The notes under the pieces are model-generated. The model was not told the DNA's origin and ran no database searches. It saw only the letters and a list, made by a program, of their open reading frames with translations. Positions 18,201-27,784 of a DNA stretch of 52,295 nt are shown here, piece by piece. Every line of letters starts with the position of its first letter. Within the stretch, counting starts at the first letter, position 1. The position numbers and the translations under genes were made by a program. The stretch is from Streptococcus mitis (GTDB lineage Bacteria; Bacillota; Bacilli; Lactobacillales; Streptococcaceae): assembly GCF_001074635.1 (NCBI RefSeq), contig NZ_JUQO01000079.1, forward strand, positions 1 to 52,295. The letters are read 5' to 3'.

Positions 18201-21172
18201 GCATTGTTAGCTTTAATGTTCGCGTCAACATAAGAACTGTCTACATTACTTCTCCAGCTTTCACTTACAAGTCCACCAGACCACCAACCTTTGTTACCCA
18301 CGCTTGTGATGTTACCGATAAAGGCTACATTACGCATATTGGATTCATCTAGTTTGTTGACCATGCCTGTAACGTCGTTATTACCAACCACATTACCCGT
18401 AACTTTAATATTCTCAATCGTTGAGTTCTTAAACATATCCCCAAGTGGAGCTGTTTTATCAGCCCACGGCATATTGATATTCACATTACCAAAGTTGATG
18501 TCATGAATATGAGCATTTTCAACACGGTTGAACAATGGTCGAGCTAGGTTGTGAATGGTATAACGTTTGTCACCTTCACTATACAACTTCCCTTTAAAAA
18601 TGTTCGTCACGTATTGTTTATTCGGAGTCGGAACATTTGCAGCAGTTAAGTCCGTACCCAACTTGAACTCACCATTTGGAGTTTTTTGCATATCTTCAAT
18701 TAATTCTTTGAAATTGTAGTATACATTACCTTCTTTTGCTTTTTGTTTTTCAAAGTAATGTACATACTCTTCGCTTAGTGTATCATCGTCTCTACGTTGA
18801 ACTAAGTCTGGAGCTTTGGCTACAACTTTGTACAATGTTTTTCCATCAACAACAACTTCTTCAACTGAACTTACTGCAAGTCTTGTCACTTTGTTGTCAT
18901 GAGTTGTTACACGTAAATACAATGGAGAAACGTCTGTCGGCTTTTCAGATAATAAGCTCTTATCTGTTTCATTTCCTTCAGCATCCACACTCATTAAGCT
19001 TGTTTCTTTAATATTTTTGATTTCAACTTTTTTAAGGTCTAATTGAATTTGTTTATCTTCTAATTTCTCAGTTTCTTCGCCTTCTCCACGATCATAAACC
19101 ATTGTTGTGGATAGAGTGTAACCTTGATAATATTTCAATTTATCTAAAGTAGCGTTTAATTTATTTTCTTCTACCGTTACTTCTTTAACAAGTTGTCCAT
19201 CTTTATCTTTTAACGCTAATTTAATTGATTTAATTTCTACTCCAGCTGGTTTATTCAATGTATAACTAGCTGCAGCGCTCTTCTTCAAGATATCTTTTTC
19301 AGTATTAGCCCACTGTAATGTTGGTTTTTCTAAACCTTTTGTACCATTCTTAATAATTTTATCTTGAGGTTGTAAGATAACTTTTTCTTCTACTGTTGGA
19401 GCTTCACTTGTTTTTTCTCCACGAATCGTTTTATAGGTTTCAGTAATTTGTTTCTTACCGTCTACACCTTCTTGAGCAACTTTAGTTGTTCCACGTTTTA
19501 AAGTGTCATCATCTTCTGTTTTTGTAGCAAAAGGAATGACTTCTTCTCTTGTCTCAACTTTTGTTCCTTCAATAGGTTTCGTACCTTTTTTAACGACTTT
19601 AGAAACAGCGGGAGTTTTTACTTCTGTCGTTGTAGAAAGGACTTTATCTGTTTCAACACCTTCTACTGTTTCATAAGTTGTTTTCGTAACTTGAACTCCT
19701 TTAGTACCTTGACGTTCAACTACCTCTTCACCCACATATTTTGTGTCGTCAGGAACTACTTCTGTTGTGAAATCTAATTCACTTTCAGTAGATTTCTCAA
19801 CTGTACCAGTTGTTACTTTATATTCTGGTAAGTCTAGCACTGGAGACTTCATTTCATGTTCGGGTTCTTGTGTTCCTTTAGTTGAAACTGGTTCTTTATA
19901 TTCAGGAAGTTCTGGCTGTACTAAAGCTTGGCCTTCCTTACCTTCTTCTTGAGTACCTTTCACTTCAACTGGAGCTTCTGGTAATTCGGGTTGCGTTAGG
20001 GCTTGGCCTTCTCTACCTTCTTCTTGGGTACCTTTAGACTCTACTGTAGCCTCTGGCAATTCGGATTGCGTTAAAGATTGACCTTCCTTACCTGCCTCTT
20101 GGGTTCCTTTAGCTACTTGATGACTTGGTTCAGCTTGTGGTACTGGAGTTGGGGCAGGTTGCACCTCTTTCTTAGTTCCGACTGCAATGACTTGCGACAC
20201 AGGATTTTGAACCACTTGATCTTCGATGACTTCTCTAACTTCTTGACCATTGACCACCGAAACTTTGGTTACAATTCTACGCTGACCATTTACTCCGGCT
20301 GTGACGATACGAGTCTGTCCTTCTGCTAGATTCGTTTCTGGGCTTGTGACCGTTTCAAAAGGAATCTCCACCAAGCTCTCTTCCTGTCTTGTCTGAGGTT
20401 TCTCAGAAACTGGTTTTTCTTCAGTAGCGGGACCAACTGGAGTCTCCACTACAGGTTTTTCAACGACAGTTTCTGGAGTAACCGCAGCTCTTTCTTGAAC
20501 GACTTCAGTTTTCTCATTTTCTTTTGAACTTTGCTTCTCTACTGGCAACTGAGGCTGTTCAGCTGAAACTGGGCTTGATGGATGAAGTTCTGCTTCCTTG
20601 AAGTAGCCAATGTATTCATAGCCATCAATGTGGATAATCCCTTCAGCCAAACCTTCATGTGTAGAGGCTGAAATAGTTTGGTTATAAGAAAGCAATTCTT
20701 TATTTTCAAATGCAAATGTCCCATAAGGTATAAAGGTGCTGGCTCCTAAAGAACCAATCAAGAGAACACCTAGGACTTCTCTACGACCTTTTTTAGACAC
20801 CAAAAAGACTGCTAGAGAAGCAGTAGCCAAGCCAAGACCTGCTAAAGCAACTTCCTTACTTCCTGTGTAAGGAAGTTGTTGACTGTTAGTTGTCTTCTTA
20901 CGATAAACTACATAAAGAATATCATCATCTTGAAATTCTGTTGGAACCTCATGGTGAATCAGGGCTTTCTCAGACTCGGTTAATTCCTGCTCCGCTAAAT
21001 AACGGTAATGAACGCTATGAGCACCACCAACTTCATTGGCCTGAACCTTATCTACCGAAAGGGTACTGGCACCAAAAAGGAAGGCCCCGATAGCTACAGG
21101 ACCTACCCCAACAGTTAGCTTACGAATCGAATATTTGGTAATTTTTTCTAGTTGTTGTTTTGTTTTTTTCAT
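15296..21172 (-). CDS. zmpB: Zinc metalloprotease ZmpB, peptidase family M26
   Basis: 1958-residue surface protease. In order: YSIRK-type signal peptide (residues 14-18 for the motif); an N-terminal sortase signal LPYTG (100-104) followed by two hydrophobic segments, the reversed layout typical of streptococcal Zmp proteins; a Glu/Pro/Val-rich region; a first G5 domain (about 270-335); four tandem 25-27-residue repeats starting GTQE (about 355-450); two more G5 domains (about 465-610); the M26 N-terminal region with GLUG-like beta repeats; and the catalytic domain with HETTH at 1628-1632 and a third zinc ligand Glu near 1652. Substrate not predictable; other family members cleave IgA1 or mucins. 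Start at 21172 (ATG); its upstream gene ends at 21175. Confidence 0.92.
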   Translation of the reverse strand: MKKTKQQLEKITKYSIRKLTVGVGPVAIGAFLFGASTLSVDKVQANEVGGAHSVHYRYLAEQELTESEKALIHHEVPTEFQDDDILYVVYRKKTTNSQQLPYTGSKEVALAGLGLATASLAVFLVSKKGRREVLGVLLIGSLGASTFIPYGTFAFENKELLSYNQTISASTHEGLAEGIIHIDGYEYIGYFKEAELHPSSPVSAEQPQLPVEKQSSKENEKTEVVQERAAVTPETVVEKPVVETPVGPATEEKPVSEKPQTRQEESLVEIPFETVTSPETNLAEGQTRIVTAGVNGQRRIVTKVSVVNGQEVREVIEDQVVQNPVSQVIAVGTKKEVQPAPTPVPQAEPSHQVAKGTQEAGKEGQSLTQSELPEATVESKGTQEEGREGQALTQPELPEAPVEVKGTQEEGKEGQALVQPELPEYKEPVSTKGTQEPEHEMKSPVLDLPEYKVTTGTVEKSTESELDFTTEVVPDDTKYVGEEVVERQGTKGVQVTKTTYETVEGVETDKVLSTTTEVKTPAVSKVVKKGTKPIEGTKVETREEVIPFATKTEDDDTLKRGTTKVAQEGVDGKKQITETYKTIRGEKTSEAPTVEEKVILQPQDKIIKNGTKGLEKPTLQWANTEKDILKKSAAASYTLNKPAGVEIKSIKLALKDKDGQLVKEVTVEENKLNATLDKLKYYQGYTLSTTMVYDRGEGEETEKLEDKQIQLDLKKVEIKNIKETSLMSVDAEGNETDKSLLSEKPTDVSPLYLRVTTHDNKVTRLAVSSVEEVVVDGKTLYKVVAKAPDLVQRRDDDTLSEEYVHYFEKQKAKEGNVYYNFKELIEDMQKTPNGEFKLGTDLTAANVPTPNKQYVTNIFKGKLYSEGDKRYTIHNLARPLFNRVENAHIHDINFGNVNINMPWADKTAPLGDMFKNSTIENIKVTGNVVGNNDVTGMVNKLDESNMRNVAFIGNITSVGNKGWWSGGLVSESWRSNVDSSYVDANIKANNAKFGGLVAKVNHGGNPNDVKQKGRLTKSVVKGTMTLQTNNQSGGLIHENYDWGWVENNVSMMKVTNGEMMYGSGSVDSGDPYFGFDYFKNNVYVNDVASGNVSYNRSKQIKGVDQVEADKRIASFNITADKYEITPYLTDKLNYVAYKEDTYKTTQDYNAERELAYRNIEKLQPFYNKEWIINQGNKLAEGSNLLTKEVLSVTGMKDGQFVTDLSDVDHIMIHYADGTKEEKAVSPKATSNVEQVKEYGITDLGDVVYTPNMVVKDRTQLLSDIKAKLDTITLESPEVRAITGNVGALYLEESFSEVKGNLDKLVKALVENEDHQLNGDEAAIKALLKKVEDNKAKIMMALTYLNRYYGIEYGDLNIKNMMMFKPDFYGKTPSVIDRLIRIGSQEKNLKGDRTQDAYREIIAGDTGKGDLRSFLDYNMRLFTNDTDLNDWFIHSAKNVYVVEPETTNPDFKNKRHRVFDGLNNNMHARMILPLLNLKKAHIFMISTYNTMAYSSFEKYGKNTEAEREAFKERINYVAKAQQTYLDFWSRLALPNVRDRLLKSQNMVPTPVWDNQAYAGIKDANRRGYGTDGKVATPIRELFGPTDRWHQINWNMGAMAKVYANPYEDEQVFFMVTNMLEDFGISAFTHETTHVNDRMAYLGGHRHRPGTDLEAYAQGMLQTPDKSTYNGEYGALGINMAYHRQNDGDQWYNPDPDKLQTREQIDHYMKNYNDALMMLDHLEADAVLPQLKGNTSRWFKKMDRQYRSGNSGHQFDKIRELTEDEKKITINTIDDLVTNNLMTKHGAPGDGTYNPTDFSSAYVNMNMMTGIYGGNTSQGAPGAASFKHNTFRMWGYFGYENGFVGYASSKYQDAANKENNKMLGDDFIIKKVSNNRFSTLEEWKKAYYQEVKAKADKGFTAIEIDGKQITNYAELKVLFDKAVEADLAGGGTAKTVELKSKVFKALLKNTDGFSGNLFKA
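19810..20115 (-). repeat. Tandem coding repeats in zmpB
   Basis: Four consecutive units of 75-81 bases encode KGTQE(E/A)GKEGQ-LTQ-ELPE-type blocks; the fourth is divergent. Such arrays usually differ in copy number among strains. Confidence 0.75.
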
Positions 21173-21174
21173 TC

Positions 21175-21738
21175 TCACGACTTTCTAATAGAATCTTGCG
21201 GATAGTGCGCACGCGCACCTCCAATTAATTTTGGACGACTAGCCAACGCCGTTACATGGGCATGCCCAATCTCTCTCAAAAGAGGGCGAATCGGAACCTG
21301 AACATGCTTGACATGCATGCCAATTGCAGTGTCTCCAATATCCAATCCAGCATGGGCCTTGATAAATTCAACCTCAACTGGATCCTGCATAAACTTGAAG
21401 GCTGCCAATTGACCCGAACCTCCTGCATGAAGAGTAGGAAGGACACTGACGATTTCCAGACCAAACTGCTCTGCAACCTGACGTTCAACAACGAGAGCCC
21501 GATTGACATGTTCACAACCTTGAACAGCTAGATGAATTCCTTTTTCCTCTAGGATATCTAGAATGGTCTTCACAATGATTTCCCCAATTTCTTGGCTGGA
21601 TTCCTTGCCAATCTGACCACCTATCACCTCACTAGAAGAGAGGCCCAAAACAAAGATGGATCCTTGCTTCAAATTGGCCTTTTCCAATACATCTTCTACA
21701 ATCTGGCTTGTCTCTCTTTGAATGTCTTTTTCCTTCAT
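21175..21738 (-). CDS. TIGR01440 / UPF0340 family protein
   Basis: 187-residue soluble protein of the TIGR01440 (DUF436) family, recognisable by [31 protein letters not shown] and the C-terminal [12 protein letters not shown]. The fold is thiolase-like and no activity is established. Start at 21738 (MKEKDIQ) is supported by GAGG about 9 bases upstream; an earlier in-frame start lacks it. It is the first gene of a two-gene unit with zmpB; only two bases separate its stop from the zmpB ATG, so zmpB translation is probably coupled to it. Confidence 0.82.
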   Translation of the reverse strand: MKEKDIQRETSQIVEDVLEKANLKQGSIFVLGLSSSEVIGGQIGKESSQEIGEIIVKTILDILEEKGIHLAVQGCEHVNRALVVERQVAEQFGLEIVSVLPTLHAGGSGQLAAFKFMQDPVEVEFIKAHAGLDIGDTAIGMHVKHVQVPIRPLLREIGHAHVTALASRPKLIGGARAHYPQDSIRKS

Positions 21739-21764
21739 ACTTGATACCTCTTTTATCACTATCT

Positions 21765-21793
21765 ATCATATCGTTTTTTCTTGTTTTTAGCAA
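21765..21793 (-). promoter_or_regulatory. Promoter of the TIGR01440-zmpB unit
   Basis: Minus strand TTGCTA (21788-21793), 17-base spacer, TATGAT (21765-21770). GATAGATAG and TCTATCTT motifs around it are possible contact sites for the neighbouring response regulator (inference). Confidence 0.6.
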
Positions 21794-21830
21794 GATAGAC
21801 AACCTGAAAATCTTACTCCAACCTGCATAA

Positions 21831-21854
21831 AACTCCCAGAATTGACTGGGAGTT
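21831..21854 (-). terminator. Terminator of the two-component system genes
   Basis: Perfect 9-bp stem AACTCCCAG / CTGGGAGTT with a 6-base loop, overlapping the kinase stop codon and followed by TTAT. Confidence 0.75.
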
Positions 21855-23544
21855 AGTTAATTTCTATTCTATTTATGTATATTTCAACTGTCGTCCCTTT
21901 TGAGGGAATAGAATCGATCTTCATTTGGTAATCTTCTCCAAAATGAAGTTTGAGTCGTTGATCAACATTTTGAAGACCAACTCCCCCACGTTTGAGCTGA
22001 CTCTGACTACTATCGCCAGCAACTTGGAAGCCAACGCCATCATCCTCAATGAGGATGACCAATACCGAATCCTGTTTCTGGACAGAAACTCTAATATGTC
22101 CTTGACCTTCCTTCTCCTTGATGCCATGGTAAAGAGCATTTTCTACCAAGGGCTGTAACACCAACTTGGGCAAGACTAGATGATCAAAGACAGGATTTTC
22201 AGCAATCTCGTATTCCAGCTTATCTCCATAGCGTTGTTTCTGGATAAAGAGATACTGGCGGACATGATTGATTTCGTCAGAGAGACAAATCAAGTCCTTG
22301 CCTTGATTGAGCGCCAAGCGGAAATAGGTTGCCAAGGACTTGGTCACCTGAACCACCCGCTGACTATCCTGAAACTCAGCCATCCAGATGATGGTGTCCA
22401 AGGTATTGTAGAGGAAATGGGGGTTAATCTGGCTCGACAAGGCTTGAAGTTCATACTGACGAGTCGTTTCTTCCTGCTTGCGCACATCTGCCATCAGCTG
22501 ATCAATCTGATCCAACATGGCATTGAACTGGCGAGTCACTTCTCTCAGTTCATAGGCACCAGCCTCCTTAGCACGCAGATTTTGAGTACCAGAAGCAATT
22601 TCCAGCATGGTTTCTCTCAAATTCTTCAAAGGAGCAATCCAGCGTTTAAGACTAAGCCAAACCAAGCAGAGACAGGCAAGAAGAGAGGTCACACTGGCCC
22701 CAAGCAAGGTCCACAATAACTGACTCCGAACTTGAGATAATTTTTCCAACGAAGAAACTCCAAGCACCGTCCAATCAGTTCCAGCAATCTGTTCCTGACT
22801 GACGTAGGATTTGTGGTCAGGAGTATAGCCCTGACCTGTCTCAATATAGGGTTTCATAGCCTCCATTTCGCTAGATGAACTATAAACTGTGTGTTGAGGA
22901 TGGTAGACAAATTCATGGTTTTCATTGATGATAAAGGCAAAACCCTGCTGACCCAACTGAAGTTGGTTAAGATAGGCTTCCAGAGTTTCGTAGGAAATAT
23001 CCAAACGAAGCACACCCAGATTGGCTCCCTTTGCATCAACAAGTTCTTGAGTGACAGAAATGACCCACTGAGTATCTGATTTACGAGCTGGTGTTAAAAC
23101 TTGCTTAGCCCCCTGATGAATAGCCTTTTGGTACCAATCCTCAGCCATCATATCAGAAGAAGTTTTCATCTGCACACTGTCATCTGTAGAAATGACCTGA
23201 CCTGATTTGGTCACCAGCACAACAGTTTTCAAGTCCTGGTCTGCCTTTAAGATAGTCAAAAATAAATCTCGAATTCCCTTGACCTTGTCTTGACTGGGAT
23301 TATCAGCATAGGCTAGGACTTCCGTCTGCTGGGTCAAACTCGTAGAGGTGGTTTCTAATTTTTTGATATAAGACTGGATAAAGTGGCTAGTTTGGCTAAT
23401 TGTCGTTTGGCTATTGCCCTCAATGCTAGCCTCAATGGCTGAGGAACTAGATTGATAATAGAAAGTCCCAACCAGAGCCAGGAGGATGAGAAAGACCAGA
23501 AAGATGGAAATAACCATTCTGACTAGGAGAGAAGAACGTTTCAT
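21853..23544 (-). CDS. zmpS: Sensor histidine kinase, LytS/YesM type
   Basis: 563 residues: TM helix 1 (about 9-28), a large extracellular Cache-type sensor (about 30-270), TM helix 2 (about 275-298), HAMP (300-355) and a His_kinase/HATPase module with the phospho-accepting His376 in QINPHFLYN, plus N-box and GxGLxNV motifs. This architecture pairs with AraC-type response regulators, as seen next door. In pneumococcus the same locus (TCS09) is called ZmpSR. It overlaps the regulator gene by 4 bases. The signal sensed is unknown; Cache domains usually bind small molecules. Confidence 0.88.
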   Translation of the reverse strand: MKRSSLLVRMVISIFLVFLILLALVGTFYYQSSSSAIEASIEGNSQTTISQTSHFIQSYIKKLETTSTSLTQQTEVLAYADNPSQDKVKGIRDLFLTILKADQDLKTVVLVTKSGQVISTDDSVQMKTSSDMMAEDWYQKAIHQGAKQVLTPARKSDTQWVISVTQELVDAKGANLGVLRLDISYETLEAYLNQLQLGQQGFAFIINENHEFVYHPQHTVYSSSSEMEAMKPYIETGQGYTPDHKSYVSQEQIAGTDWTVLGVSSLEKLSQVRSQLLWTLLGASVTSLLACLCLVWLSLKRWIAPLKNLRETMLEIASGTQNLRAKEAGAYELREVTRQFNAMLDQIDQLMADVRKQEETTRQYELQALSSQINPHFLYNTLDTIIWMAEFQDSQRVVQVTKSLATYFRLALNQGKDLICLSDEINHVRQYLFIQKQRYGDKLEYEIAENPVFDHLVLPKLVLQPLVENALYHGIKEKEGQGHIRVSVQKQDSVLVILIEDDGVGFQVAGDSSQSQLKRGGVGLQNVDQRLKLHFGEDYQMKIDSIPSKGTTVEIYINRIEIN

Positions 23545-24278
23545 CGACCTTCTCCCTTCTTAAACTGACGAGGTGTCACACCTGCAATCTGTTTAAAGCG
23601 TTGGGTAAAATAGTTCATATCTTCAAAACCAACCTTTTCGGCTATCTCATAAATCTTTAAATCTGTAGTCAAGAGTAAGAGTTTGGCTTGTTTGACACGC
23701 TCTCGTACCAGATAATCCTGAAAAGGCAAGCCCAACTCTTTCTTAATCAAGGAGCTCAGATAAGTCGGACTAAAGCCCAAGTCACTGGCCAAAGACTTCA
23801 AACTAAACTGGCTATCAGCCAGATGGGACTGGATTTTCTGGGCCATGTTTCCTTCAAACTTATCGGTCAATAAATCTTGTAACTGCTCTTCTTTCTCTTC
23901 CTTATCCAGCTTTTGCTTGATTTTACCCAGCATTTCCTCAATATCCTGACGAGAAAAGGGTTTGAGTAGGTAGTCATCCACACCGAGTTTGACAGCAGAC
24001 AAGGCATAATCAAAATCATCGTAGCCCGTCAAAAAAACTAGATGCACCTGAGGAAAGGTTTCTCGGACCAGACTGGCCAACTGGATGCCATTTAGCTGAG
24101 GCATATTGATATCGGTTAAAATAATATCTGGCACCTGCTTTTGAATCAATTCCCAAGCCTGCCTTCCATTTTCAGCCTGACCGATGATTTCCATATCGTA
24201 GGCTGCTACATTGACCAGTTTAGTCAAGCCTTGTCTTACTAGATATTCATCCTCTACGATTAAGATTGTGTAGGTCAT
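23541..24278 (-). CDS. zmpR: Response regulator, YesN/AraC type
   Basis: 245 residues: receiver domain (1-120) with acidic pocket LIVEDEY and phospho-acceptor Asp56 (LTDINMP), Thr and Lys of the switch (FLTGYDD, LLKPF), then a C-terminal AraC double helix-turn-helix (about 150-245). Start at 24278 (MTYTILIVED) is fixed by AAGGAG with good spacing; a longer in-frame start lacks one. It is first in the operon with its kinase and sits next to zmpB, its presumed target or one of them. Confidence 0.9.
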   Translation of the reverse strand: MTYTILIVEDEYLVRQGLTKLVNVAAYDMEIIGQAENGRQAWELIQKQVPDIILTDINMPQLNGIQLASLVRETFPQVHLVFLTGYDDFDYALSAVKLGVDDYLLKPFSRQDIEEMLGKIKQKLDKEEKEEQLQDLLTDKFEGNMAQKIQSHLADSQFSLKSLASDLGFSPTYLSSLIKKELGLPFQDYLVRERVKQAKLLLLTTDLKIYEIAEKVGFEDMNYFTQRFKQIAGVTPRQFKKGEGR

Positions 24279-24307
24279 GCTTCTCTCCTTGGTCACTTAC
24301 TAGTATC

Positions 24308-24316
24308 AGTATAGCA
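24308..24316 (-). promoter_or_regulatory. Promoter of the response regulator-kinase operon
   Basis: Extended -10 TGCTATACT on the minus strand, about 30 bases before the regulator start, in the short gap behind msrAB. Confidence 0.5.
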
Positions 24317-24348
24317 AAATTCTCCTCTAACTGCTTAGGAAAGACTTC

Positions 24349-25461
24349 TTAATCAACATAATCTAGTAAATAAGCATAGCCTTTTTCTTCCATTTGATCT
24401 TTGGGAATAAAGCGGATAGAGAGACTATTGATACAGTAGCGCAAGCCACCCTTGTCCTGTGGGCCGTCCGTAAAGACATGGCCAAGGTGAGAATCTCCAA
24501 CTCGGCTCCGCACTTCCATGCGTGTCATATTGTAGGACTTATCTTCCTTGTAGGTAGCAACATCGGGGCTGATGGGTTGGGTGAAACTAGGCCAGCCACA
24601 ACCAGACTCAAACTTGTCCTTTGATGAAAAGAGGGGTTCGCCAGTTGCCACATCCACATAGATACCGGATTCAAATTTATCCCAGTAGCGGTTTGAAAAA
24701 GCCCGTTCTGTTTGATTTTTCTGGGTAACTGCATACTCCTCAGATGACAAGGTCTTTTTCAATTCCTCATCACTTGGTTTTGGATATTTGCTAGCATCAA
24801 TGACGGGATAGGCCGCCTGATTGACATTGATATGGCAGTAGCCATTTGGATTTTTCTTGAGATAGTCTTGGTGGTAATCCTCAGCCACTACAAAATTTTT
24901 CAAGGGTTCCTTTTCAACTGCTAGAGGTTGGTCGTATCTCTTAGCCACCTCATCAAAGACTTGGTTAATCACCTCTAAATCCTTGTCATCTGTGTAATAA
25001 ACACCAGTACGGTACTGGGTTCCCACATCATTTCCTTGTTTATTTTTGCTAGTTGGATTGATAATGCGGAAGTAATGAAGTAGGATTTCCTTGAGGGAAA
25101 TTTGTTTGGCATCATAGGTGACATGGACAGTCTCCGCATGCCCTGTTTGATTAATCAATTCGTACTTGGTTGTTTCCCCTCTACCATTTGCATAGCCTGA
25201 TACGGCATCTGTCACTCCAGGCACTCGTGAGAAGTATTCCTCCACTCCCCAGAAACATCCTCCAGCTAGATAAATTTCATGCAAATCTGCATCTTTACTC
25301 ACTTCTGTTTTTTTCACTGTTTTTCCTCCTTGGCTAACTGATGCTTTCTCAATTTGCGAGCTATCTGTCTGCCCTGCATTTCGCATCAATAGAAAATAGA
25401 AACCGCTTATGGCTAGGAAAAAAATCCCTGCCAAGACAAACAATTTTACTTTATCATTCAT
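24349..25461 (-). CDS. msrAB: Membrane-anchored methionine sulfoxide reductase MsrA-MsrB fusion
   Basis: 370 residues: an N-terminal TM anchor (about 6-26), an MsrA domain with catalytic Cys69 in GGCFWGVE, and an MsrB domain with CGWPSF (metal/Cys site) and catalytic Cys343 in RYCINS. It repairs both S and R sulfoxides of oxidised methionine in exported proteins at the outer face of the membrane. It is the last gene of the ccdA > thioredoxin lipoprotein > msrAB unit, 9 bases after the thioredoxin, an arrangement described in pneumococcus as CcdA1-Etrx1-MsrAB1, where electrons pass in that order. Confidence 0.93.
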   Translation of the reverse strand: MNDKVKLFVLAGIFFLAISGFYFLLMRNAGQTDSSQIEKASVSQGGKTVKKTEVSKDADLHEIYLAGGCFWGVEEYFSRVPGVTDAVSGYANGRGETTKYELINQTGHAETVHVTYDAKQISLKEILLHYFRIINPTSKNKQGNDVGTQYRTGVYYTDDKDLEVINQVFDEVAKRYDQPLAVEKEPLKNFVVAEDYHQDYLKKNPNGYCHINVNQAAYPVIDASKYPKPSDEELKKTLSSEEYAVTQKNQTERAFSNRYWDKFESGIYVDVATGEPLFSSKDKFESGCGWPSFTQPISPDVATYKEDKSYNMTRMEVRSRVGDSHLGHVFTDGPQDKGGLRYCINSLSIRFIPKDQMEEKGYAYLLDYVD

Positions 25462-25470
25462 GACCTTTCT

Positions 25471-26034
25471 CTACCCCATTTCTTTCAATGTCTTTAAAAT
25501 CATATCCTTATCCATAAAACCTGGTTGCGTTTTGACCAGTTTTCCTTCCTTGTCTATAAAAGCTTGAGTTGGGTAAGAACGGACACCATAACTTTCCAAA
25601 AGTTTGCCTGACGGGTCAATTAGAACTGGGAAATTTTTATAATCCAAGCCCTTGTACCAGTTCTTGAAGTCAGCTTCTGCTTGTTCCCCCTTGTGTCCAG
25701 GAGACACCACTGTCAAGACCACATAATCATCACCAGCATTTTTAGCAATTTCATCCGTATCTGGAAGACTGGCTAGACAGATGGAACACCAAGAAGCCCA
25801 GAATTTGAGATAGACTTTCTTGCCCTTGTAATCAGACAAGCGGTAGGTCTTGCCATCTACTCCTGTCAGTTCAAAATCAGCAACCGCCTGACCCTTGGTG
25901 GCAGTTTGCGAACTGACTTGTTCTGTTTTTGTTTGCTCCTTCATAGTAGATTCGTCTGACATATTTTTAGCCGAACAGGCTGCCAAACAACAGATTGAGC
26001 CTACTCCAAGGAGACATGTTTGCCATTTTTTCAT
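25471..26034 (-). CDS. etrx1: Surface thioredoxin-like lipoprotein (Etrx type)
   Basis: 187 residues: lipoprotein signal with lipobox LAAC (lipidated Cys20), a short Lys/Thr/Gln linker, and a TlpA/ResA-like thioredoxin fold with the redox motif WCSIC (about residues 79-83) and a cis-Pro region (SYPTQAF). It should shuttle electrons from CcdA to MsrAB outside the membrane. Start at 26034 (MKKWQT) is chosen for the lipoprotein signal and AGAGGA upstream; the longer in-frame start would overlap ccdA and put residues before the signal peptide. Confidence 0.9.
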   Translation of the reverse strand: MKKWQTCLLGVGSICCLAACSAKNMSDESTMKEQTKTEQVSSQTATKGQAVADFELTGVDGKTYRLSDYKGKKVYLKFWASWCSICLASLPDTDEIAKNAGDDYVVLTVVSPGHKGEQAEADFKNWYKGLDYKNFPVLIDPSGKLLESYGVRSYPTQAFIDKEGKLVKTQPGFMDKDMILKTLKEMG

Positions 26035-26047
26035 TTCTTTTTCCTCT

Positions 26048-26758
26048 CTATTCAAATAATGTAGTCAAAATGGAAGCATTTCCCAAAAGCACCAAGATTC
26101 CCATCACGATAATGAGGAAACCACCCACTTTTTTGAAGGTTCCGAGATAAGGATGGAGCTTTCGGAAATGTTTCAAAACATAGCTGGAGGCTAGAGCTAA
26201 AACCAAAAATGGTAGCGCCAAACCCAGCGTGTAAATCAACATGAGAGCAGCTCCCTGCCAAGCACCTGAACCACCTGAAGCCGCCAAGGCTAAAACAGAG
26301 CCCAGAACCGGTCCTACACATGGCGTCCAAGCAAAACTGAAGGTCAACCCCAGTAAAAATGCCTGACTATAGCCCTTACCCTTTTGCCCCTGTCTCTGTA
26401 GTTGTAGCCTTCTTTCCTTGTAGAGTCCCTTCAAATGTAAGACTTCCATCTGGTGCAAGCCCAAGAGAATGATAACCACACCCGTCACATACTGAAACCA
26501 AGAGGCATACAAAAGGTCTCCTAAAAAACCAGCACCATAGCCTAGTAAGATAAAAACAAAGGAAATCCCTGCTATAAAGGCCAAAGTTCGCAATAGACTA
26601 ACAAGTGAGATTGAAAATTTTCCGCTAGAAGCCTGAGCACCATCTTTGTCATCAAGTAAAACCCCCGCATAGACTGGTAACAAGGGTAAAATACAAGGAG
26701 AAAAGAAGGAAAGAATTCCAGCAAGAAAAACACTGATAAAAAAGATAATCGTATCCAT
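26048..26758 (-). CDS. ccdA: Cytochrome c biogenesis CcdA-type thiol transporter
   Basis: 236-residue polytopic membrane protein with six predicted helices and the two conserved cysteines of the family in SPCILPLLP and TPCVGP. CcdA moves reducing equivalents from cytoplasmic thioredoxin across the membrane to extracytoplasmic thiol proteins. Streptococci lack c-type cytochromes, so the partner here is the adjacent thioredoxin lipoprotein and MsrAB. First gene of the three-gene unit, with GGAGGAAGG as ribosome site and a palindrome on its -10 box. Confidence 0.92.
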   Translation of the reverse strand: MDTIIFFISVFLAGILSFFSPCILPLLPVYAGVLLDDKDGAQASSGKFSISLVSLLRTLAFIAGISFVFILLGYGAGFLGDLLYASWFQYVTGVVIILLGLHQMEVLHLKGLYKERRLQLQRQGQKGKGYSQAFLLGLTFSFAWTPCVGPVLGSVLALAASGGSGAWQGAALMLIYTLGLALPFLVLALASSYVLKHFRKLHPYLGTFKKVGGFLIIVMGILVLLGNASILTTLFE

Positions 26759-26785
26759 TGCCTTCCTCCATTCTTTGATTTGATA

Positions 26786-26800
26786 GGACTATTATAGTCC
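26786..26800 (-). promoter_or_regulatory. ccdA operon promoter inside a palindrome
   Basis: GGACTATTATAGTCC is a perfect 15-base inverted repeat (odd centre). On the minus strand it contains TATAAT, the -10 of the ccdA-etrx-msrAB unit. A repressor bound here would block the polymerase. The -35 is not obvious. Confidence 0.6.
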
Positions 26801-26873
26801 CGAAACTCCAGAAAAAACAGGGACAATGATAGGGAAAAATAGGAATTTAATCAGATTATGTAAAAAATGTTGC

Positions 26874-26898
26874 AAAAAAAGCCAGACACAGTCTGACT
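26874..26898 (-). terminator. Terminator of the acetyltransferase gene
   Basis: Minus strand AGTCAGAC-TGT-GTCTGGCT with one mismatch, followed by seven T. Confidence 0.65.
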
Positions 26899-26924
26899 TG
26901 GATGGAAACTGAAAAGAAAATTCA

Positions 26925-27473
26925 CTAGTCTTCCCTACTTATCTGATAATAAACAAGGTCCGCAAGATAGCCTTTTCTCTCTACACCATTGGTAATAGTC
27001 TTTAGATAGGACATTCCAGCCTTCTCCATGACACGACCTGAAGCTGGATTGAGACTAGCATATCGTGCTCTAACATTTTGAAAACCTGCTTGAGTAAAAC
27101 AAAAGTCCAAGACAGCTTTCAAGGCCTCTGTCATCATACCATGACCCCAGTAAGCCTTGCCTAGCACATAGCCAATTTCACAAGAAAAATCGTTCTCATC
27201 TATTGCAACGATGCTGATATCTCCTATCACCTGCTCCGGGTTTTCTTTGAGACAAATGGCCCATTTGTAATAGTTGGGATTAGCATAGGAAACAACCCAA
27301 TTACGAATCGAGTTTCGAGTCACCTCGACATCAGAATGAGGATCCCAGGTGACATAGGTCAGATTCTCAGCGGATGAAGCCCAATTCTGAAACATGGCTT
27401 CTGCATCACTTTCCACAAATCTTCGTAAGATTAAACGATCTGTCTGTAATATTTGCGTACCGATTGCTTTCAT
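26925..27473 (-). CDS. GNAT acetyltransferase, RimJ/RimL type
   Basis: 182-residue N-acetyltransferase with the RimJ/RimL opening TDRLILRRF, the acetyl-CoA loop in YWGHGMMTEAL, and NxxSxRVMEKAGM near the C-terminus. Relatives acetylate ribosomal protein N-termini or small amines, and the substrate here is unknown. Start at 27473 (MKAIGTQ) is supported by GAGG 9 bases upstream; an in-frame extension to 27518 has no such site. It is a single-gene unit between the redox operon and the hairpin array behind nadE. Confidence 0.82.
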   Translation of the reverse strand: MKAIGTQILQTDRLILRRFVESDAEAMFQNWASSAENLTYVTWDPHSDVEVTRNSIRNWVVSYANPNYYKWAICLKENPEQVIGDISIVAIDENDFSCEIGYVLGKAYWGHGMMTEALKAVLDFCFTQAGFQNVRARYASLNPASGRVMEKAGMSYLKTITNGVERKGYLADLVYYQISRED

Positions 27474-27555
27474 GACGCTACCTCGCTTTCTGATAGATGA
27501 TTCTCTGCCCAACCTCAATTTAAATTTACTTTGCTTTTTAATTTCAAGGTAATAA
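27474..27555. other. Gap upstream of the acetyltransferase gene
   Basis: This stretch separates the acetyltransferase start from the repeat array and must hold that gene's promoter, but I see no convincing element. Confidence 0.4.
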
Positions 27556-27784
27556 GCTAAAAAGGTCTCTCGGGCCTTCCTCGCTTACCTGTTTCCATGC
27601 TCGGGCTAAAAAGGTCCACTGGAGGTTATTCTTGCTTCCCAGTTTCTAGGCAAGAAGCTAAAAAGGTCCCCCGGACCTTCTTCGCTTTCTTATTTCTAGG
27701 CTCAGGGTAAAAACCTCCACTGGAGGTTATTCCTGCTCTCGAGTTTCAGGGCAAGAAGCTAAAAAGGTCCCCCGGACCTTTTTA
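27556..27784 (-). repeat. Tandem array of terminator-like hairpins after nadE
   Basis: Five units begin at 27556, 27605, 27657, 27706 and 27758, with alternating lengths 49, 52, 49, 52, so the true period is a 101-base dimer repeated about 2.3 times. Each unit starts GCTAAAAAGG or a variant and carries a small hairpin. One type has GGTCCCCCGGACC, the other CCTCCACTGGAGG. On the nadE-sense strand three of them (at 27758, 27706 and 27657) are perfect stems followed by TTTTT, i.e. textbook terminators. The two most distal are degenerate. The first hairpin begins at the nadE stop codon. Confidence 0.85.

Noticed and set aside
27556..27784. CRISPR array
   Set aside because: Units are contiguous 49/52-base repeats with no unique spacers and no cas genes nearby; the palindromes are terminator-like.
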